Shown piece by piece: positions 46,008 through 54,268 of a stretch of 64,000 nt of DNA. Source of the stretch: JBGPGW01 sp046349515 (lineage in GTDB: Bacteria; Pseudomonadota; Alphaproteobacteria; CADEGL01); assembly GCA_046349515.1 (NCBI GenBank), contig JAXMCE010000001.1:124001-188000 (forward strand), in the 5' to 3' direction. The translations under genes and the position numbers were made by a program. The notes below the pieces were generated by a model. That model saw nothing but the letters and a program-made list of their open reading frames with translations, did no database searches and was not told the origin of the DNA. Positions within the stretch are counted from its first letter, which is position 1. The number at the start of each line of letters is the position of its first letter.

Positions 46008-46035
46008 GCGAGCCGCGCCTCAAGGATGGCGGCGA

Positions 46036-46755
46036 TCAGAGGCGCGCGATCCGCTCGGCAAGGCGGAAGCGCGCATCGGGCAACGTGCGGCCGTGGGGCG
46101 CCAACACGTGCTGGGCGAGGAAATGCGCGGTCAGGCCGAGCCCAGCCGATAGCGCCGCCGGCTCGGCCACGCCTCCCTCCTCGAGAAGGAAGCCCGGAAG
46201 GGCGAGCAGACGGTCCTTGTAGGGCTCGCCCGCCGCGAGCGACACGGCGCGCCCGGTCCGCGGCGAGACATAGGCAAGCGACTCGGTCTCACCCGTGGCC
46301 GCGCACGCGCCGAGGTCGAGGCCGAAGCCGAGGTCGCCCAAGAGCGCGAGTTCCCACCGCACATAGGTCTCGCCCCACGCATCGCCCTCGAGCGAGTCGA
46401 GCACGCGCGCGAGGCCGGCATAGACGAGCGGATGCGGCTCGCGCTCGGGCAGCGCCGCCTCGGCCACGGCGCAGGCCGAGCTCAAGACCGCGAGGCGCAG
46501 CGGATCGTCGAGCATGCCCGCGGCCGTGCTCTGGACGAGCTCGCAGCGGAACGTGCCGAGATGCTCCTCGAGCCGCGCGTGCCAGGACGCATGGACGCGG
46601 TTGCCGCGTTCGAGCACGCCCCGCGCGCGCTTCCCGCTCCCGCCGCGGACGAGCCCCGCGTGCCGTCCGTGCGCCTCCGTCAGCAGCACGGCGATGGCGG
46701 CCGATTCGCCGTGCCGCCGCGCCGAGAGAACGATCCCTTCGTCCGACCAGTCCAT
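46036..46755 (-). CDS. recO: DNA repair protein RecO
   Basis: Recombination mediator of 239 residues that helps RecR load RecA on SSB-coated DNA. The N-terminal OB-fold begins WSDEGIVLSARRHGESAAIAVLLTEAHGRHAGLVRGG, a strong RecO signature, and the middle helical region includes VLSSACAVAEAALPEREPHPLVYAGL and YVRWELALLGDLGFGLDLGACAATG. The zinc-site cysteines of some RecO proteins are only partly visible. Downstream of era on the same strand, conserved alphaproteobacterial order. Confidence 0.92.
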   Translation of the reverse strand: MDWSDEGIVLSARRHGESAAIAVLLTEAHGRHAGLVRGGSGKRARGVLERGNRVHASWHARLEEHLGTFRCELVQSTAAGMLDDPLRLAVLSSACAVAEAALPEREPHPLVYAGLARVLDSLEGDAWGETYVRWELALLGDLGFGLDLGACAATGETESLAYVSPRTGRAVSLAAGEPYKDRLLALPGFLLEEGGVAEPAALSAGLGLTAHFLAQHVLAPHGRTLPDARFRLAERIARL

Positions 46756-46795
46756 GGCTCACATCCGCGCACGCGATGCGCGAATGCCCGCGGCA

Positions 46796-47704
46796 CTAAA
46801 CATCGAAGTCGAGGCCGATCGCGCGGTAGCGCGCGGGATCGTCGTGCCAGCCGGAGCGCACCTTGACCGTGAGGAAGAGATGCACGCGCCGGTCGAGGAA
46901 GCGTTCGAGCGAGGCACGCGCGGCGGCGCCCACGGTCTTGATACGCTGGCCGCGTTCGCCGAGGACAATTCCCTTCTGGCTTTCGCGCTCGACGTAGACG
47001 GTCTGCTCGATGCGCACGCTGCCGTCGCCCCGCTCCTCCCAGGACTCGGTCTCGACCGTCAAGGCGTAGGGCACCTCCTGGCGAAGCTGGAGGAAGAGCT
47101 GTTCGCGCGTGGCCTCGGCGGCGAGCTGGCGCAGCGGCAGATCGGTCACCTGGTCTTCCGGATAGAGGAACGGCCCCTCGGGCAGGAGCGAAACGATCCT
47201 GTCCTCGAGATCGGCGACGCCGTCGCGCGTCAGCGCCGAGATCATAAAGGTCTCGCTGAAGACGCCCGTGCGGTTGAGCCGGTCGGCCAGTCCGAGAAGC
47301 ACGGGCGGCGCCACGAGATCGATCTTGTTCAAGGCCAGGATCGCCGAGAGGCCCGCCTCCTTGAGCCCCGCGACGATGGCATCCGTGTCGGCCTCGCGAT
47401 TCTCGTCGCTCGCGGCCGCATCGACGAGGAGCACGATGACGTCCGCGTCGCGCGCGCCCTGCCAGGCGGCCTCGACCATGGCGCGCTCGAGCCGGCGCTT
47501 GGGTGCGAAGATCCCGGGCGTATCGACATAGACGATCTGCGCCGCGCCCTTGATGGCAATGCCGATGATGCGCGCGCGCGTCGTCTGCACCTTGGGCGTG
47601 ACGATCGAGACCTTGGCGCCGACGAGGGCGTTGAGCAACGTCGACTTGCCCGCATTGGGCGCGCCGAGAAGGGCCACATAGCCGCAGCGTGTGGGCTCCG
47701 CCAT
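46796..47704 (-). CDS. era: GTPase Era
   Basis: Ribosome-assembly GTPase of 302 residues acting on 16S rRNA. G1 is LLGAPNAGKSTLLNAL, G2/T-loop TTRARIIG, G3 VYVDTPGIF, G4 LALNKIDLV and G5 ISALTRDG. The C-terminal KH domain is visible as VYVERESQKGIVLGERGQRIKTVGAAARASLERFLDRRVHLFLTVKV. Its ATG overlaps the rnc stop by one base (TGATG), so the two are translationally coupled, as in most alphaproteobacteria. Confidence 0.96.
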   Translation of the reverse strand: MAEPTRCGYVALLGAPNAGKSTLLNALVGAKVSIVTPKVQTTRARIIGIAIKGAAQIVYVDTPGIFAPKRRLERAMVEAAWQGARDADVIVLLVDAAASDENREADTDAIVAGLKEAGLSAILALNKIDLVAPPVLLGLADRLNRTGVFSETFMISALTRDGVADLEDRIVSLLPEGPFLYPEDQVTDLPLRQLAAEATREQLFLQLRQEVPYALTVETESWEERGDGSVRIEQTVYVERESQKGIVLGERGQRIKTVGAAARASLERFLDRRVHLFLTVKVRSGWHDDPARYRAIGLDFDV

Positions 47705-48402
47705 CAGATCTCCCCAACGAGCCAATGGAGCATGGCCTTGGCCGCGGCCTCGCTGGCCGCCTGCTTGGTCGGCCCCTCCCCCTCCGCCGGCGGCGCGCCT
47801 GCGACCGAGACACGGATGCGGAACCGCGGCGCGTGGTCGGGCCCTTCGACCTTGACCGTCTCATAGGCCGGCAGCGGCTTGCCCATCGACTGCACCCGCT
47901 CCTGGAGGGCGGTTCGCGAATCCTTGGGCGGCCGGCTGGCCTCGTCGAGCAGCGAGTCCCAGGCGCCGCGGATGAACGAAGCGGCGGTGGCGATCCCGCC
48001 GTCGAGATAGAGCGCGCCGATCACGGCCTCGCACGCATCGGCGAGACGGTTCGCACGGCCGCGCGCATCCTCGGGCGAGGAGCCGGCCGGCAGCGCGTCG
48101 TCGAGGGCAATCCCCTCCGCCACGCTCACGAGCGAATCGCGCCGGACGAGGGAGGCCAGACGCCGGCTGAGCGCCCCTTCATTCTCATCGGGAAAACGCT
48201 CCATCAGCCATTCCGCGATCACGAGCGCCAGGACCCGGTCGCCGAGGAATTCGAGCCGCTCGTTGGTGACGGCGCGACCGTCGCGCACGCGGCCCGCACT
48301 GCGCGGTGCGAGCGCCTCCTCGAGCAACGCCTTTCGACGGAAGCGATGGGAAAGACGCGCTTCGAGCGCGTCGAGACCATCAAGACGCGCCGCGCCCCTC
48401 AA
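47704..48402 (-). CDS. rnc: Ribonuclease III
   Basis: Double-strand-specific endoribonuclease for rRNA and mRNA processing, about 232 residues. The catalytic signature reads NERLEFLGDRVLALVIAEWL, with the usual Ser after GD replaced by Arg; the second acidic patch is DACEAVIGALYLDGG. A dsRNA-binding domain fills the C-terminus (TALQERVQSMGKPLPAYETVKVEGPDHAPRFRIRVSV ... TKQAASEAAAKAML). No ATG gives a usual length: a TTG at 48402 overlapping the lepB stop (TTGA) yields the typical N-terminus, while an ATG at 48462 would overlap lepB by 64 bases. Confidence 0.92.
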   Translation of the reverse strand: MRGAARLDGLDALEARLSHRFRRKALLEEALAPRSAGRVRDGRAVTNERLEFLGDRVLALVIAEWLMERFPDENEGALSRRLASLVRRDSLVSVAEGIALDDALPAGSSPEDARGRANRLADACEAVIGALYLDGGIATAASFIRGAWDSLLDEASRPPKDSRTALQERVQSMGKPLPAYETVKVEGPDHAPRFRIRVSVAGAPPAEGEGPTKQAASEAAAKAMLHWLVGEI

Positions 48403-49163
48403 TCCACCGGCCGGAAGAGGCGCCCGAAGCGGATCGCCATCGGCCACTTCCAGACCTCCCACAGCCGCGCCTCGCCGTTGGTCGAGAAGAACAGGAACTC
48501 CGCGCGGCCGATCAGGTTCTCGCTCGGGATGTAGCCGACGCCGCCAGACGCCCGGCTGTCGAGCGAATTGTCGCGGTTGTCGCCAAGCGCGAAGAAGTGC
48601 CCGGCGGGGACATGGAAGACGGGCGTGTCGTCGAGCGGACCGTCCTCGGTGATCTTCAAGATGCGGTAGCTCTTGCCGCTCGGCAGCGTCTCGATGAACT
48701 GAGGGATCGCCTGGCCGCTGAGGCCCCGCACCGAGCCCGTGTAGTCCTCGACGCGCTCGCGCGGCACGGGCTTGTCGTTGAGGTAGAGGATGCCGTGCTG
48801 CATCTGCACGGTGTCGCCCGGCAGGCCGATGATTCGTTTGATGTAGTCGGTCTTGCCGTCGCGCGGCAGCTTGAAGACGACGACGTCGCCGCGCTCCGGA
48901 TTGCCGCCGAGGATGCGGCCCGAGAAGAGCGGCAGGCTGAAGGGCAGCGAGTGCTTGCTGTAGCCGTAGGAGAATTTCGAGACGAAGAGATAGTCGCCGA
49001 CGAGAAGCGTCGGAATCATCGAGCCCGACGGAATATTGAAGGGCTCGAAGAAGAAGGTGCGGATGCCGAGCGCGATGAGGACCGCATAGACGACGGTCTT
49101 GATCGTCTCGCCAAGGCCGCCGGATTTCTTCTGGGCCACCCGGTCCTCTCTTAACGCATTCAT
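48399..49163 (-). CDS. lepB: Signal peptidase I
   Basis: Inner-membrane serine peptidase of 254 residues that removes Sec and Tat signal peptides. One transmembrane helix (IKTVVYAVLIALGIRTFFF) precedes the catalytic FNIPSGSMIPTLLVGD with Ser48 as nucleophile; Lys109 in DYIKRIIGLPGD is the general base. The later VPAGHFFALGDNRDNSLDSR is box E. Followed by rnc with a four-base overlap in the lepB-rnc-era-recO operon. GAGAGGA precedes the start region. Confidence 0.96.
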   Translation of the reverse strand: MNALREDRVAQKKSGGLGETIKTVVYAVLIALGIRTFFFEPFNIPSGSMIPTLLVGDYLFVSKFSYGYSKHSLPFSLPLFSGRILGGNPERGDVVVFKLPRDGKTDYIKRIIGLPGDTVQMQHGILYLNDKPVPRERVEDYTGSVRGLSGQAIPQFIETLPSGKSYRILKITEDGPLDDTPVFHVPAGHFFALGDNRDNSLDSRASGGVGYIPSENLIGRAEFLFFSTNGEARLWEVWKWPMAIRFGRLFRPVD

Positions 49164-49268
49164 TTATTTATCGAATTTGAGATATGGGGTGCGTCGGAGG
49201 CTGGATCAAGCCAAGGCTTCGTGCCCCTGTCAAGGAGAGATGCCCGAAGAGCCCCTGGGATGATCCTT

Positions 49269-49688
49269 TCATGGGACCTTGCGATCAAGCCGGTCGTGGA
49301 ACCACATGCCCGCCGCCATTGCGGCCAGGAAGATGAACGAGCCGGGTCGAAGGAAGGCAAGCGACGCGATCGCAGGCCCCGGGCAGAAGCCTGCAAGGCC
49401 CCAGCCAATGCCAAAGCCGAGAGCGCCCAAGACGAGCGAGCGGTCGATCGCGCGGTCCGTCGGCAATGCGAAGGAGCCGCCGAGGAGCGGCGCCAGCCGG
49501 CGGAGAACGATTCGATACCCGAGCACCGTTGTCACGAGCGCGCCGCCCATCACGAACGCCAAGGTCGGATCCCATGCGCCGGCGAGATCGAGGAAACCCT
49601 GAACCTTGGCCGGATTGATCATCCCCGAGATCGCGAGCCCAAGGCCGAAGATGACGCCCGCCAACAGCGCCGCAGCGATCTCTCGCAT
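49269..49688 (-). CDS. YeeE/YedE-family membrane protein, second half of pair (PmpB-like)
   Basis: Inner-membrane protein of 139 residues with about four helices, the shorter partner of a two-gene YeeE/YedE thiosulfate or sulfide uptake unit. The hallmark is GLGLAISGMINPAKVQGFLDLAGAWDPTLAFVMGGAL, and the conserved cysteine is in GFGIGWGLAGFCPGPAIASL. Its start overlaps the upstream partner's stop by one base. In relatives the channel binds sulfur anions through these cysteines. It interrupts the otherwise conserved acpS-lepB neighbourhood. Confidence 0.86.
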   Translation of the reverse strand: MREIAAALLAGVIFGLGLAISGMINPAKVQGFLDLAGAWDPTLAFVMGGALVTTVLGYRIVLRRLAPLLGGSFALPTDRAIDRSLVLGALGFGIGWGLAGFCPGPAIASLAFLRPGSFIFLAAMAAGMWFHDRLDRKVP

Positions 49689-50143
49689 CAGGAACCGCCC
49701 ACCACGTGCCGCACGATGAAGACGGTAAGGAAGCCCGAGACCATGAACACCGTGACGGCCACCATCGAGCGGCGCGAGAAGCGGGCGAGGCCGCAGACCC
49801 CATGCCCGCTCGTGCAACCGCGTCCAAGCCGCGTGCCGAAACCGACGAGCAATCCCCCGATGACGAGAAGCACCGGCGATGCGCCGATGTCGATGAGGAT
49901 TCGTGTTCCGTCCAACAGGGGCGCGAGCACGGCGCCAAAGATCGCTGCGCCGAGAATCAGGCCCAGGATGAAGGCGAGCCGCCAGCCGACATCACCCTTG
50001 AGAGGACGAAGGAGGCCGCCGGCGATGCCGCTCACCCCCGCGATGCGGCCTTGAAGCGCCATCATGAGCACGGCCGCGACGCCGATCATCACGCCGCCCG
50101 CCAATCCGCGCCACGGCGTGAAATGCGCGACGTCGATGAGCAC
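49688..50143 (-). CDS. YeeE/YedE-family membrane protein, first half of pair (PmpA-like)
   Basis: Inner-membrane protein of 151 residues with about four to five helices. Features are WRGLAGGVMIGVAAVLMMALQGRIAGVSGIAGGLL, LLVIGGLLVGFGTRLGRGCTSGHGVCGLARFSRRSMVAVTVFM, where the two cysteines are the sulfur-binding positions of the YeeE family. Coupled to the following PmpB-like gene (TGATG). Together they make a split thiosulfate/sulfide transporter. Located directly after acpS, 15 bp from its stop. Confidence 0.86.
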   Translation of the reverse strand: MLIDVAHFTPWRGLAGGVMIGVAAVLMMALQGRIAGVSGIAGGLLRPLKGDVGWRLAFILGLILGAAIFGAVLAPLLDGTRILIDIGASPVLLVIGGLLVGFGTRLGRGCTSGHGVCGLARFSRRSMVAVTVFMVSGFLTVFIVRHVVGGS

Positions 50144-50158
50144 CGCTTCTCTCCGCCC

Positions 50159-50575
50159 CTACCGAGAGCGCGGTGCGCCCTCGGCCACGGCCGAGATGAT
50201 GACGATGGCCTGGGCGATGGGCGGGTCGTCGGTGAGCGAGAGATCGATCTGCGCGACCATGCCGTCGGGGACGAGCTCCCGAAGGCGCGCGGCCGCGCCG
50301 TTCGTCAGCCGGAGCGACGGCTTGCCCGAGGGAAGGTTGATGACGCCCATGTCGCGCCAGAACACGCCGCGCCGGAAGCCGGTGCCGAGCGCCTTCGAGC
50401 ATGCCTCCTTGGCCGCGAACCGCCGGGCGTAGCTCGCGCCGCGATCGGCGCGCCGCTCGGAGCGCCGCCGCTCCTCCTCGGTGAAGATGCGCGAGAGAAA
50501 ACGCTCGCCGAACCGCTCGAGCGTCTGCTCGATGCGCCGGATGTCGACGAGATCGCTGCCGATACCGAGGATCAC
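50159..50575 (-). CDS. acpS: Holo-[acyl-carrier-protein] synthase
   Basis: Phosphopantetheinyl transferase of 138 residues that activates ACP with the CoA 4'-phosphopantetheine arm. Motifs are MILGIGSDLVDIRRIEQTLERFGERFLSRIFTEEE (with the metal-binding Asp) and RFAAKEACSKALGTG, with the invariant Glu-Lys pattern. Length is normal. Downstream of pdxJ by 19 bp, as in many alphaproteobacteria. Confidence 0.95.
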   Translation of the reverse strand: MILGIGSDLVDIRRIEQTLERFGERFLSRIFTEEERRRSERRADRGASYARRFAAKEACSKALGTGFRRGVFWRDMGVINLPSGKPSLRLTNGAAARLRELVPDGMVAQIDLSLTDDPPIAQAIVIISAVAEGAPRSR

Positions 50576-50594
50576 GGTCGCACGGGTCGCGGAA

Positions 50595-51338
50595 TCATGC
50601 CGGCACGTCGGGGCGCGCCTTGTCCATGAGCGCGCGCATGCGCCGGATCGAATGGTCGAGACCGCTGAAGATCGCCTCGCCCACGAGGAAGTGGCCGATG
50701 TTGAGCTCGACGATGGTCGGGATCGCGGCGATGGGAACGACCGTGTCGTAGCTCAGACCGTGGCCGGCGTGGCATTCGAGCCCGATCGCCTCGGCATGGG
50801 CCGCGGCACTCTGGATCTTCACGAGCAGCTCGTCCCGCGCGCGCCCGGCGGCCTCGCAGTAGGCCCCGGTGTGGAGCTCGACGACCGGCGCCCCCAGCGC
50901 CCGCGCCGCATCGAGCTGCTTCGGATCGGGCTCGATGAACAGCGAGACGCGGATGCCCGCATCGCCGAGCGCCCTCACGAAGGGCTGGAGATGGTTGTGG
51001 CCGCGCGCGGCGTCGAGGCCGCCCTCGGTCGTCCGCTCCTCGCGCTTCTCGGGCACGATGCAGGCCGCGTGCGGGCGATGGCGCAGCGCGATCTTGAGCA
51101 TCTCCTCGGTCGCCGCCATCTCGAAGTTGAGCGGCAGCTCGATCTCGGTCGCGAGGCGCTCGATGTCGCGGTCGGAGATGTGGCGGCGGTCCTCGCGAAG
51201 ATGCGCCGTGATGCCGTCGGCGCCGGCATCGGACGCAAGGCGCGCCGCGCGCACGGGATCGGGATGGAGCCCGCCGCGCGCGTTCCGGATCGTCGCCACG
51301 TGGTCGATGTTGACGCCCAGGCGCAGCTTTCGGCTCAT
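50595..51338 (-). CDS. pdxJ: Pyridoxine 5'-phosphate synthase
   Basis: Last step of deoxyxylulose-dependent vitamin B6 synthesis, joining 3-amino-1-hydroxyacetone phosphate with deoxyxylulose phosphate. The 247-residue barrel begins RLGVNIDHVATIRNARGG (catalytic His), continues with GADGITAHLREDRRHISDRD, ELPLNFEMAATEEMLKIAL, VELHTGAYC and ECHAGHGLSYDTV, all PdxJ-specific. Twenty bases after the rel stop; same operon as acpS. Confidence 0.96.
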   Translation of the reverse strand: MSRKLRLGVNIDHVATIRNARGGLHPDPVRAARLASDAGADGITAHLREDRRHISDRDIERLATEIELPLNFEMAATEEMLKIALRHRPHAACIVPEKREERTTEGGLDAARGHNHLQPFVRALGDAGIRVSLFIEPDPKQLDAARALGAPVVELHTGAYCEAAGRARDELLVKIQSAAAHAEAIGLECHAGHGLSYDTVVPIAAIPTIVELNIGHFLVGEAIFSGLDHSIRRMRALMDKARPDVPA

Positions 51339-51357
51339 GGCCTCTCTCCCTTACAAA

Positions 51358-53499
51358 TCATCCGCGCGCACGCTCGACCGAGCTCACCGCCGGCATCGCG
51401 CGCAGCGCCGCCATGATATAGGCCAGCTGCCTCACGTCGCGCACGTCGATATCGATGCTCATCTCGAAGAAATCGGGCGCCCGGTTGACGAAACGCAGAT
51501 TGTTGATGTTGCCGTCGTTGTTGCCGATGGCGGTGCAGATGGTGCCGAGGCTCCCGGGCTTGTTCTCGACCACGACGTTGATGCGGACGAGATGCGCCGC
51601 GGTCCCGCTCGCCGTGGCGTCCCAGGTGAGCTCGAGCCAACGCTCCGGCACGCTCGAGAAATTCTCGAGCGTGCTGCACTCGGTCGTGTGGACGGTGACG
51701 CCCTTGCCCGGCGTCAGGATCCCGACGATGCGGTCGCCCGGCACGGGCGTGCAGCAGCCGGCGTAGTGGAGCGCCATGCCGGGGATGAGGCCGCGGATCG
51801 GGATGCCGGAGGCCTTCTCCTTCTCCCGCCGCGTGGCGAACCGCAACGGCACGATGTTGGCCCAGACGCTGTCGCTCTTGGCCTTGGGATAGGCCGCATC
51901 CACCACCTCCTGGACCGGCCGGCGGGCCGAGCCCAGTTGCTCGTAGAGGTCCTCGACCGTGTCGCAGCCGAAGCGCCCGAGCACTGTTTGAAGCACGGGC
52001 TCCGACGGCTCGAGGCCGATCTGGCGCACCTCGCGCTCGATGATCGAGCGACCGAGCGCCACGTACTGCTCGCGCTGCTGCGTCCGCACGATGCGGCGGA
52101 TGCGCGCGCGGGCCTTGCCCGTCACGACGAAGCCGTCCCAGGTGGGCGACGGCGCCGCCGAGGCGGAGGTGACGATCTCCACCTGGTCGCCGTTCTGGAG
52201 CACGGTCTTGAGCGGCACCAAGCGTCCGTTGACCTTGGCGCCGACACAGCTGTCGCCCACCTCCGAATGGATCGCGTAGGCGAAATCGACCGGCGTCGCT
52301 CCTTGCGGCATGGTGACGAGATCGCCCTTGGGCGAGAAGCAGAACACCTGGTCCTGAAACATCTCGAGCTTGGTGTGCTCGAGGAACTCCTCGGGTCCCG
52401 CGGCCTGCTCCAGGATGTCGAGAAGCTCGCGCAGCCACCGGTACTGGCGCGGATCGGCCTTGGGGTTGCCTTGCTTGAAGTTCCAGTGCGCCGCGACGCC
52501 GAGCTCGGCGATCTCGTGCATCTCCTTGGTGCGAATCTGGATCTCGACCCTCTGGCGCTCGGGCCCGATCACGACCGTGTGGAGCGAGCGGTAGCCGTTG
52601 GGCTTGGGCGTCGAGATGTAGTCCTTGAAACGCTCCGGCACCACCCGGTAGGCCTGGTGGATCACGCCCAAGGCCGTGTAGCACTCGGGAAGCGAGTTCA
52701 CCAGCACGCGGAACGCCATGATGTCGGAGAGCTGCTCGAAGCTCACATTCTTCCGCTGCATCTTGCCCCAGACGGAGAAGGGCGCCTTCTCGCGGCCCGA
52801 GACGTCGGCCTCGACCGCGCCGGCGGCGAGCGTCGCCTTGAGCTCCTCGATGATGCGCGGCACGAGGGCGCCGCCCTGCTCGCGCAGGAACTCGAGCCGC
52901 TTCAAAATCGAGGCCCGCGCCTCGGGATTGAGCTCGCGGAACGCCAGGTCCTGGAGCTCGTCCTTGATCTCATGCATGCCGATGCGCTCGGCGAGCGGCG
53001 CGTAGATGTCCATGGTCTCGCGCGCGATGCGGCGGCGCTTCTCGGCGCTCGCGATGAAGGACAGGGTGCGCATGTTGTGGACCCTGTCCGCGAGCTTCAC
53101 GAGGAGCACGCGAAGGTCCTCCGACATGGCCAGGACCAGCTTGCGGAAGTTCTCCGCGTCCTTCGTCTTGTCCGACTGCAGCTCGATGCGCGAGAGCTTG
53201 GTGACGCCGTCGACGAGGCGCGCGATCTCGTCGCCGAACTGCCCCTCGATCTCATCGAGCGTCGCGACCGTGTCCTCGACCGTGTCGTGGAGGAGCGCCG
53301 TCGCGATGGACGCCGAATCGAGCTTGTAGCGGGTGAGGATGCCCGCGACTTCGAGCGGATGGGAGAAGTAGAGATCGCCCGATTCGCGGCGCTGAGTCCC
53401 GTGCGCCTTCATCGAGAAGTCGTAGGCGCGGTTCAGCAGATCGACGTCGACCGTGGGATCGTAGGCCCTGACCTGCTCGACGAGATCATTCTGACGCAT
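51358..53499 (-). CDS. rel: Bifunctional (p)ppGpp synthetase/hydrolase (RelA/SpoT homologue)
   Basis: Stringent-response enzyme of 713 residues. The hydrolase HD domain is at the N-terminus (YFSHPLEVA with His47, ALLHDTVEDT with His71-Asp72), intact, so hydrolysis is likely. The synthetase region spans about 230-370 (FEQLSDIMAFRVLV, KPNGYRSLHTVVIGPERQRVEIQIRT). A TGS domain follows near 390-450 (FCFSPKGDLVTMPQGATPVDFAYAIHSEVGDSCVGAKVNG), a zinc-finger-like ALHYAGCCTPVPGD segment, and a C-terminal ACT domain (VVVENKPGSLGTICTAIG). The usual single long RSH of alphaproteobacteria. Follows rpoZ. Confidence 0.95.
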   Translation of the reverse strand: MRQNDLVEQVRAYDPTVDVDLLNRAYDFSMKAHGTQRRESGDLYFSHPLEVAGILTRYKLDSASIATALLHDTVEDTVATLDEIEGQFGDEIARLVDGVTKLSRIELQSDKTKDAENFRKLVLAMSEDLRVLLVKLADRVHNMRTLSFIASAEKRRRIARETMDIYAPLAERIGMHEIKDELQDLAFRELNPEARASILKRLEFLREQGGALVPRIIEELKATLAAGAVEADVSGREKAPFSVWGKMQRKNVSFEQLSDIMAFRVLVNSLPECYTALGVIHQAYRVVPERFKDYISTPKPNGYRSLHTVVIGPERQRVEIQIRTKEMHEIAELGVAAHWNFKQGNPKADPRQYRWLRELLDILEQAAGPEEFLEHTKLEMFQDQVFCFSPKGDLVTMPQGATPVDFAYAIHSEVGDSCVGAKVNGRLVPLKTVLQNGDQVEIVTSASAAPSPTWDGFVVTGKARARIRRIVRTQQREQYVALGRSIIEREVRQIGLEPSEPVLQTVLGRFGCDTVEDLYEQLGSARRPVQEVVDAAYPKAKSDSVWANIVPLRFATRREKEKASGIPIRGLIPGMALHYAGCCTPVPGDRIVGILTPGKGVTVHTTECSTLENFSSVPERWLELTWDATASGTAAHLVRINVVVENKPGSLGTICTAIGNNDGNINNLRFVNRAPDFFEMSIDIDVRDVRQLAYIMAALRAMPAVSSVERARG

Positions 53500-53604
53500 C
53501 TTCGGCCCATCTGGCCGGGGGTCGCGCGCCCCGCCGCGGGTCCGGACCGGATGTCCGCGGGCCGCCGTCCCGATCGTTCTGCGCGCCGGCCCGCGCGCCT
53601 CGCA

Positions 53605-54129
53605 TTACTCTTCCGGCGGCTGGTCGACGTCGCCCTCTTCGCCGATCTCGAGCTCGACCGCGCCCGCGCCCTCTTCGCCCGATTCCTCATCGGCCGATTC
53701 TTCCTCGCCGAGGCCTTCCTCCCCAAGACTGCCCTCACCGAGCCCTTCTTCACCCGCTTCGACTTCTCTCGGCTCGACCTCGCTGCCCTCGATCCCTTCT
53801 TCGCCCTCTTCGACGATCTGGCCGAGATCCTCGCTCACCGCCTCGGCGATCCCGCCGGCGGTCAGCATCTCCATCTCGTCCTCTGGCTCGGGCTCGTCGA
53901 TCTCGACGACCTTCTGCAGGCCCTTGACCACGTTTTCTTCGAGCTCGGCGATGTCGACCGTCGATTCGGCGATCTCGCGAAGGGCGACGACCGGGTTCTT
54001 GTCGTTGTCGCGCTCGACGGTGAGGCTCGCTCCCGCCGCGATGCCGCGCGCGCGCTGGGCCGCCACGATGACGAGATCAAAGCGGTTGGGGATCTTGAGA
54101 ACGCAGTCCTCGACAGTCACACGCGCCAT
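53605..54129 (-). CDS. rpoZ: RNA polymerase omega subunit with long acidic tail
   Basis: Smallest RNA polymerase core subunit, which chaperones beta-prime; in alphaproteobacteria it precedes rel. Residues 1-65 are a normal omega: MARVTVEDCVLKIPNRFDLVIVAAQRARGIAAG, then DNDKNPVVALREIAEST. The total of 174 residues is well above the usual 80-130: residues about 75-174 are a low-complexity glutamate/glycine-rich tail with repeats of GEEG-LGE type and almost no basic residue. Upstream, AAGGAAA/TTTCCTT forms a small hairpin at about 54157-54173 in the leader, and GAGGA lies 8 bases before the ATG. Confidence 0.94.
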   Translation of the reverse strand: MARVTVEDCVLKIPNRFDLVIVAAQRARGIAAGASLTVERDNDKNPVVALREIAESTVDIAELEENVVKGLQKVVEIDEPEPEDEMEMLTAGGIAEAVSEDLGQIVEEGEEGIEGSEVEPREVEAGEEGLGEGSLGEEGLGEEESADEESGEEGAGAVELEIGEEGDVDQPPEE

Positions 54130-54268
54130 GAGAAAAATCCTCTAAGAGATTGAAAAAGGAAATTTTTTCCTTGAATGCACCACGCTGACCCCGCCCCGGG
54201 CCGGATCACATTTATATAGGGGAGAGGCGCGCGGGCGCAAGCCGCAGCGCTCTCGCGCCAAGGGACGA

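Noticed and set aside
50869..54153. A 1094-codon open frame on the plus strand opposite pdxJ, rel and rpoZ
   Set aside because: It spans three real antisense genes, has no domain and is a codon-bias shadow.
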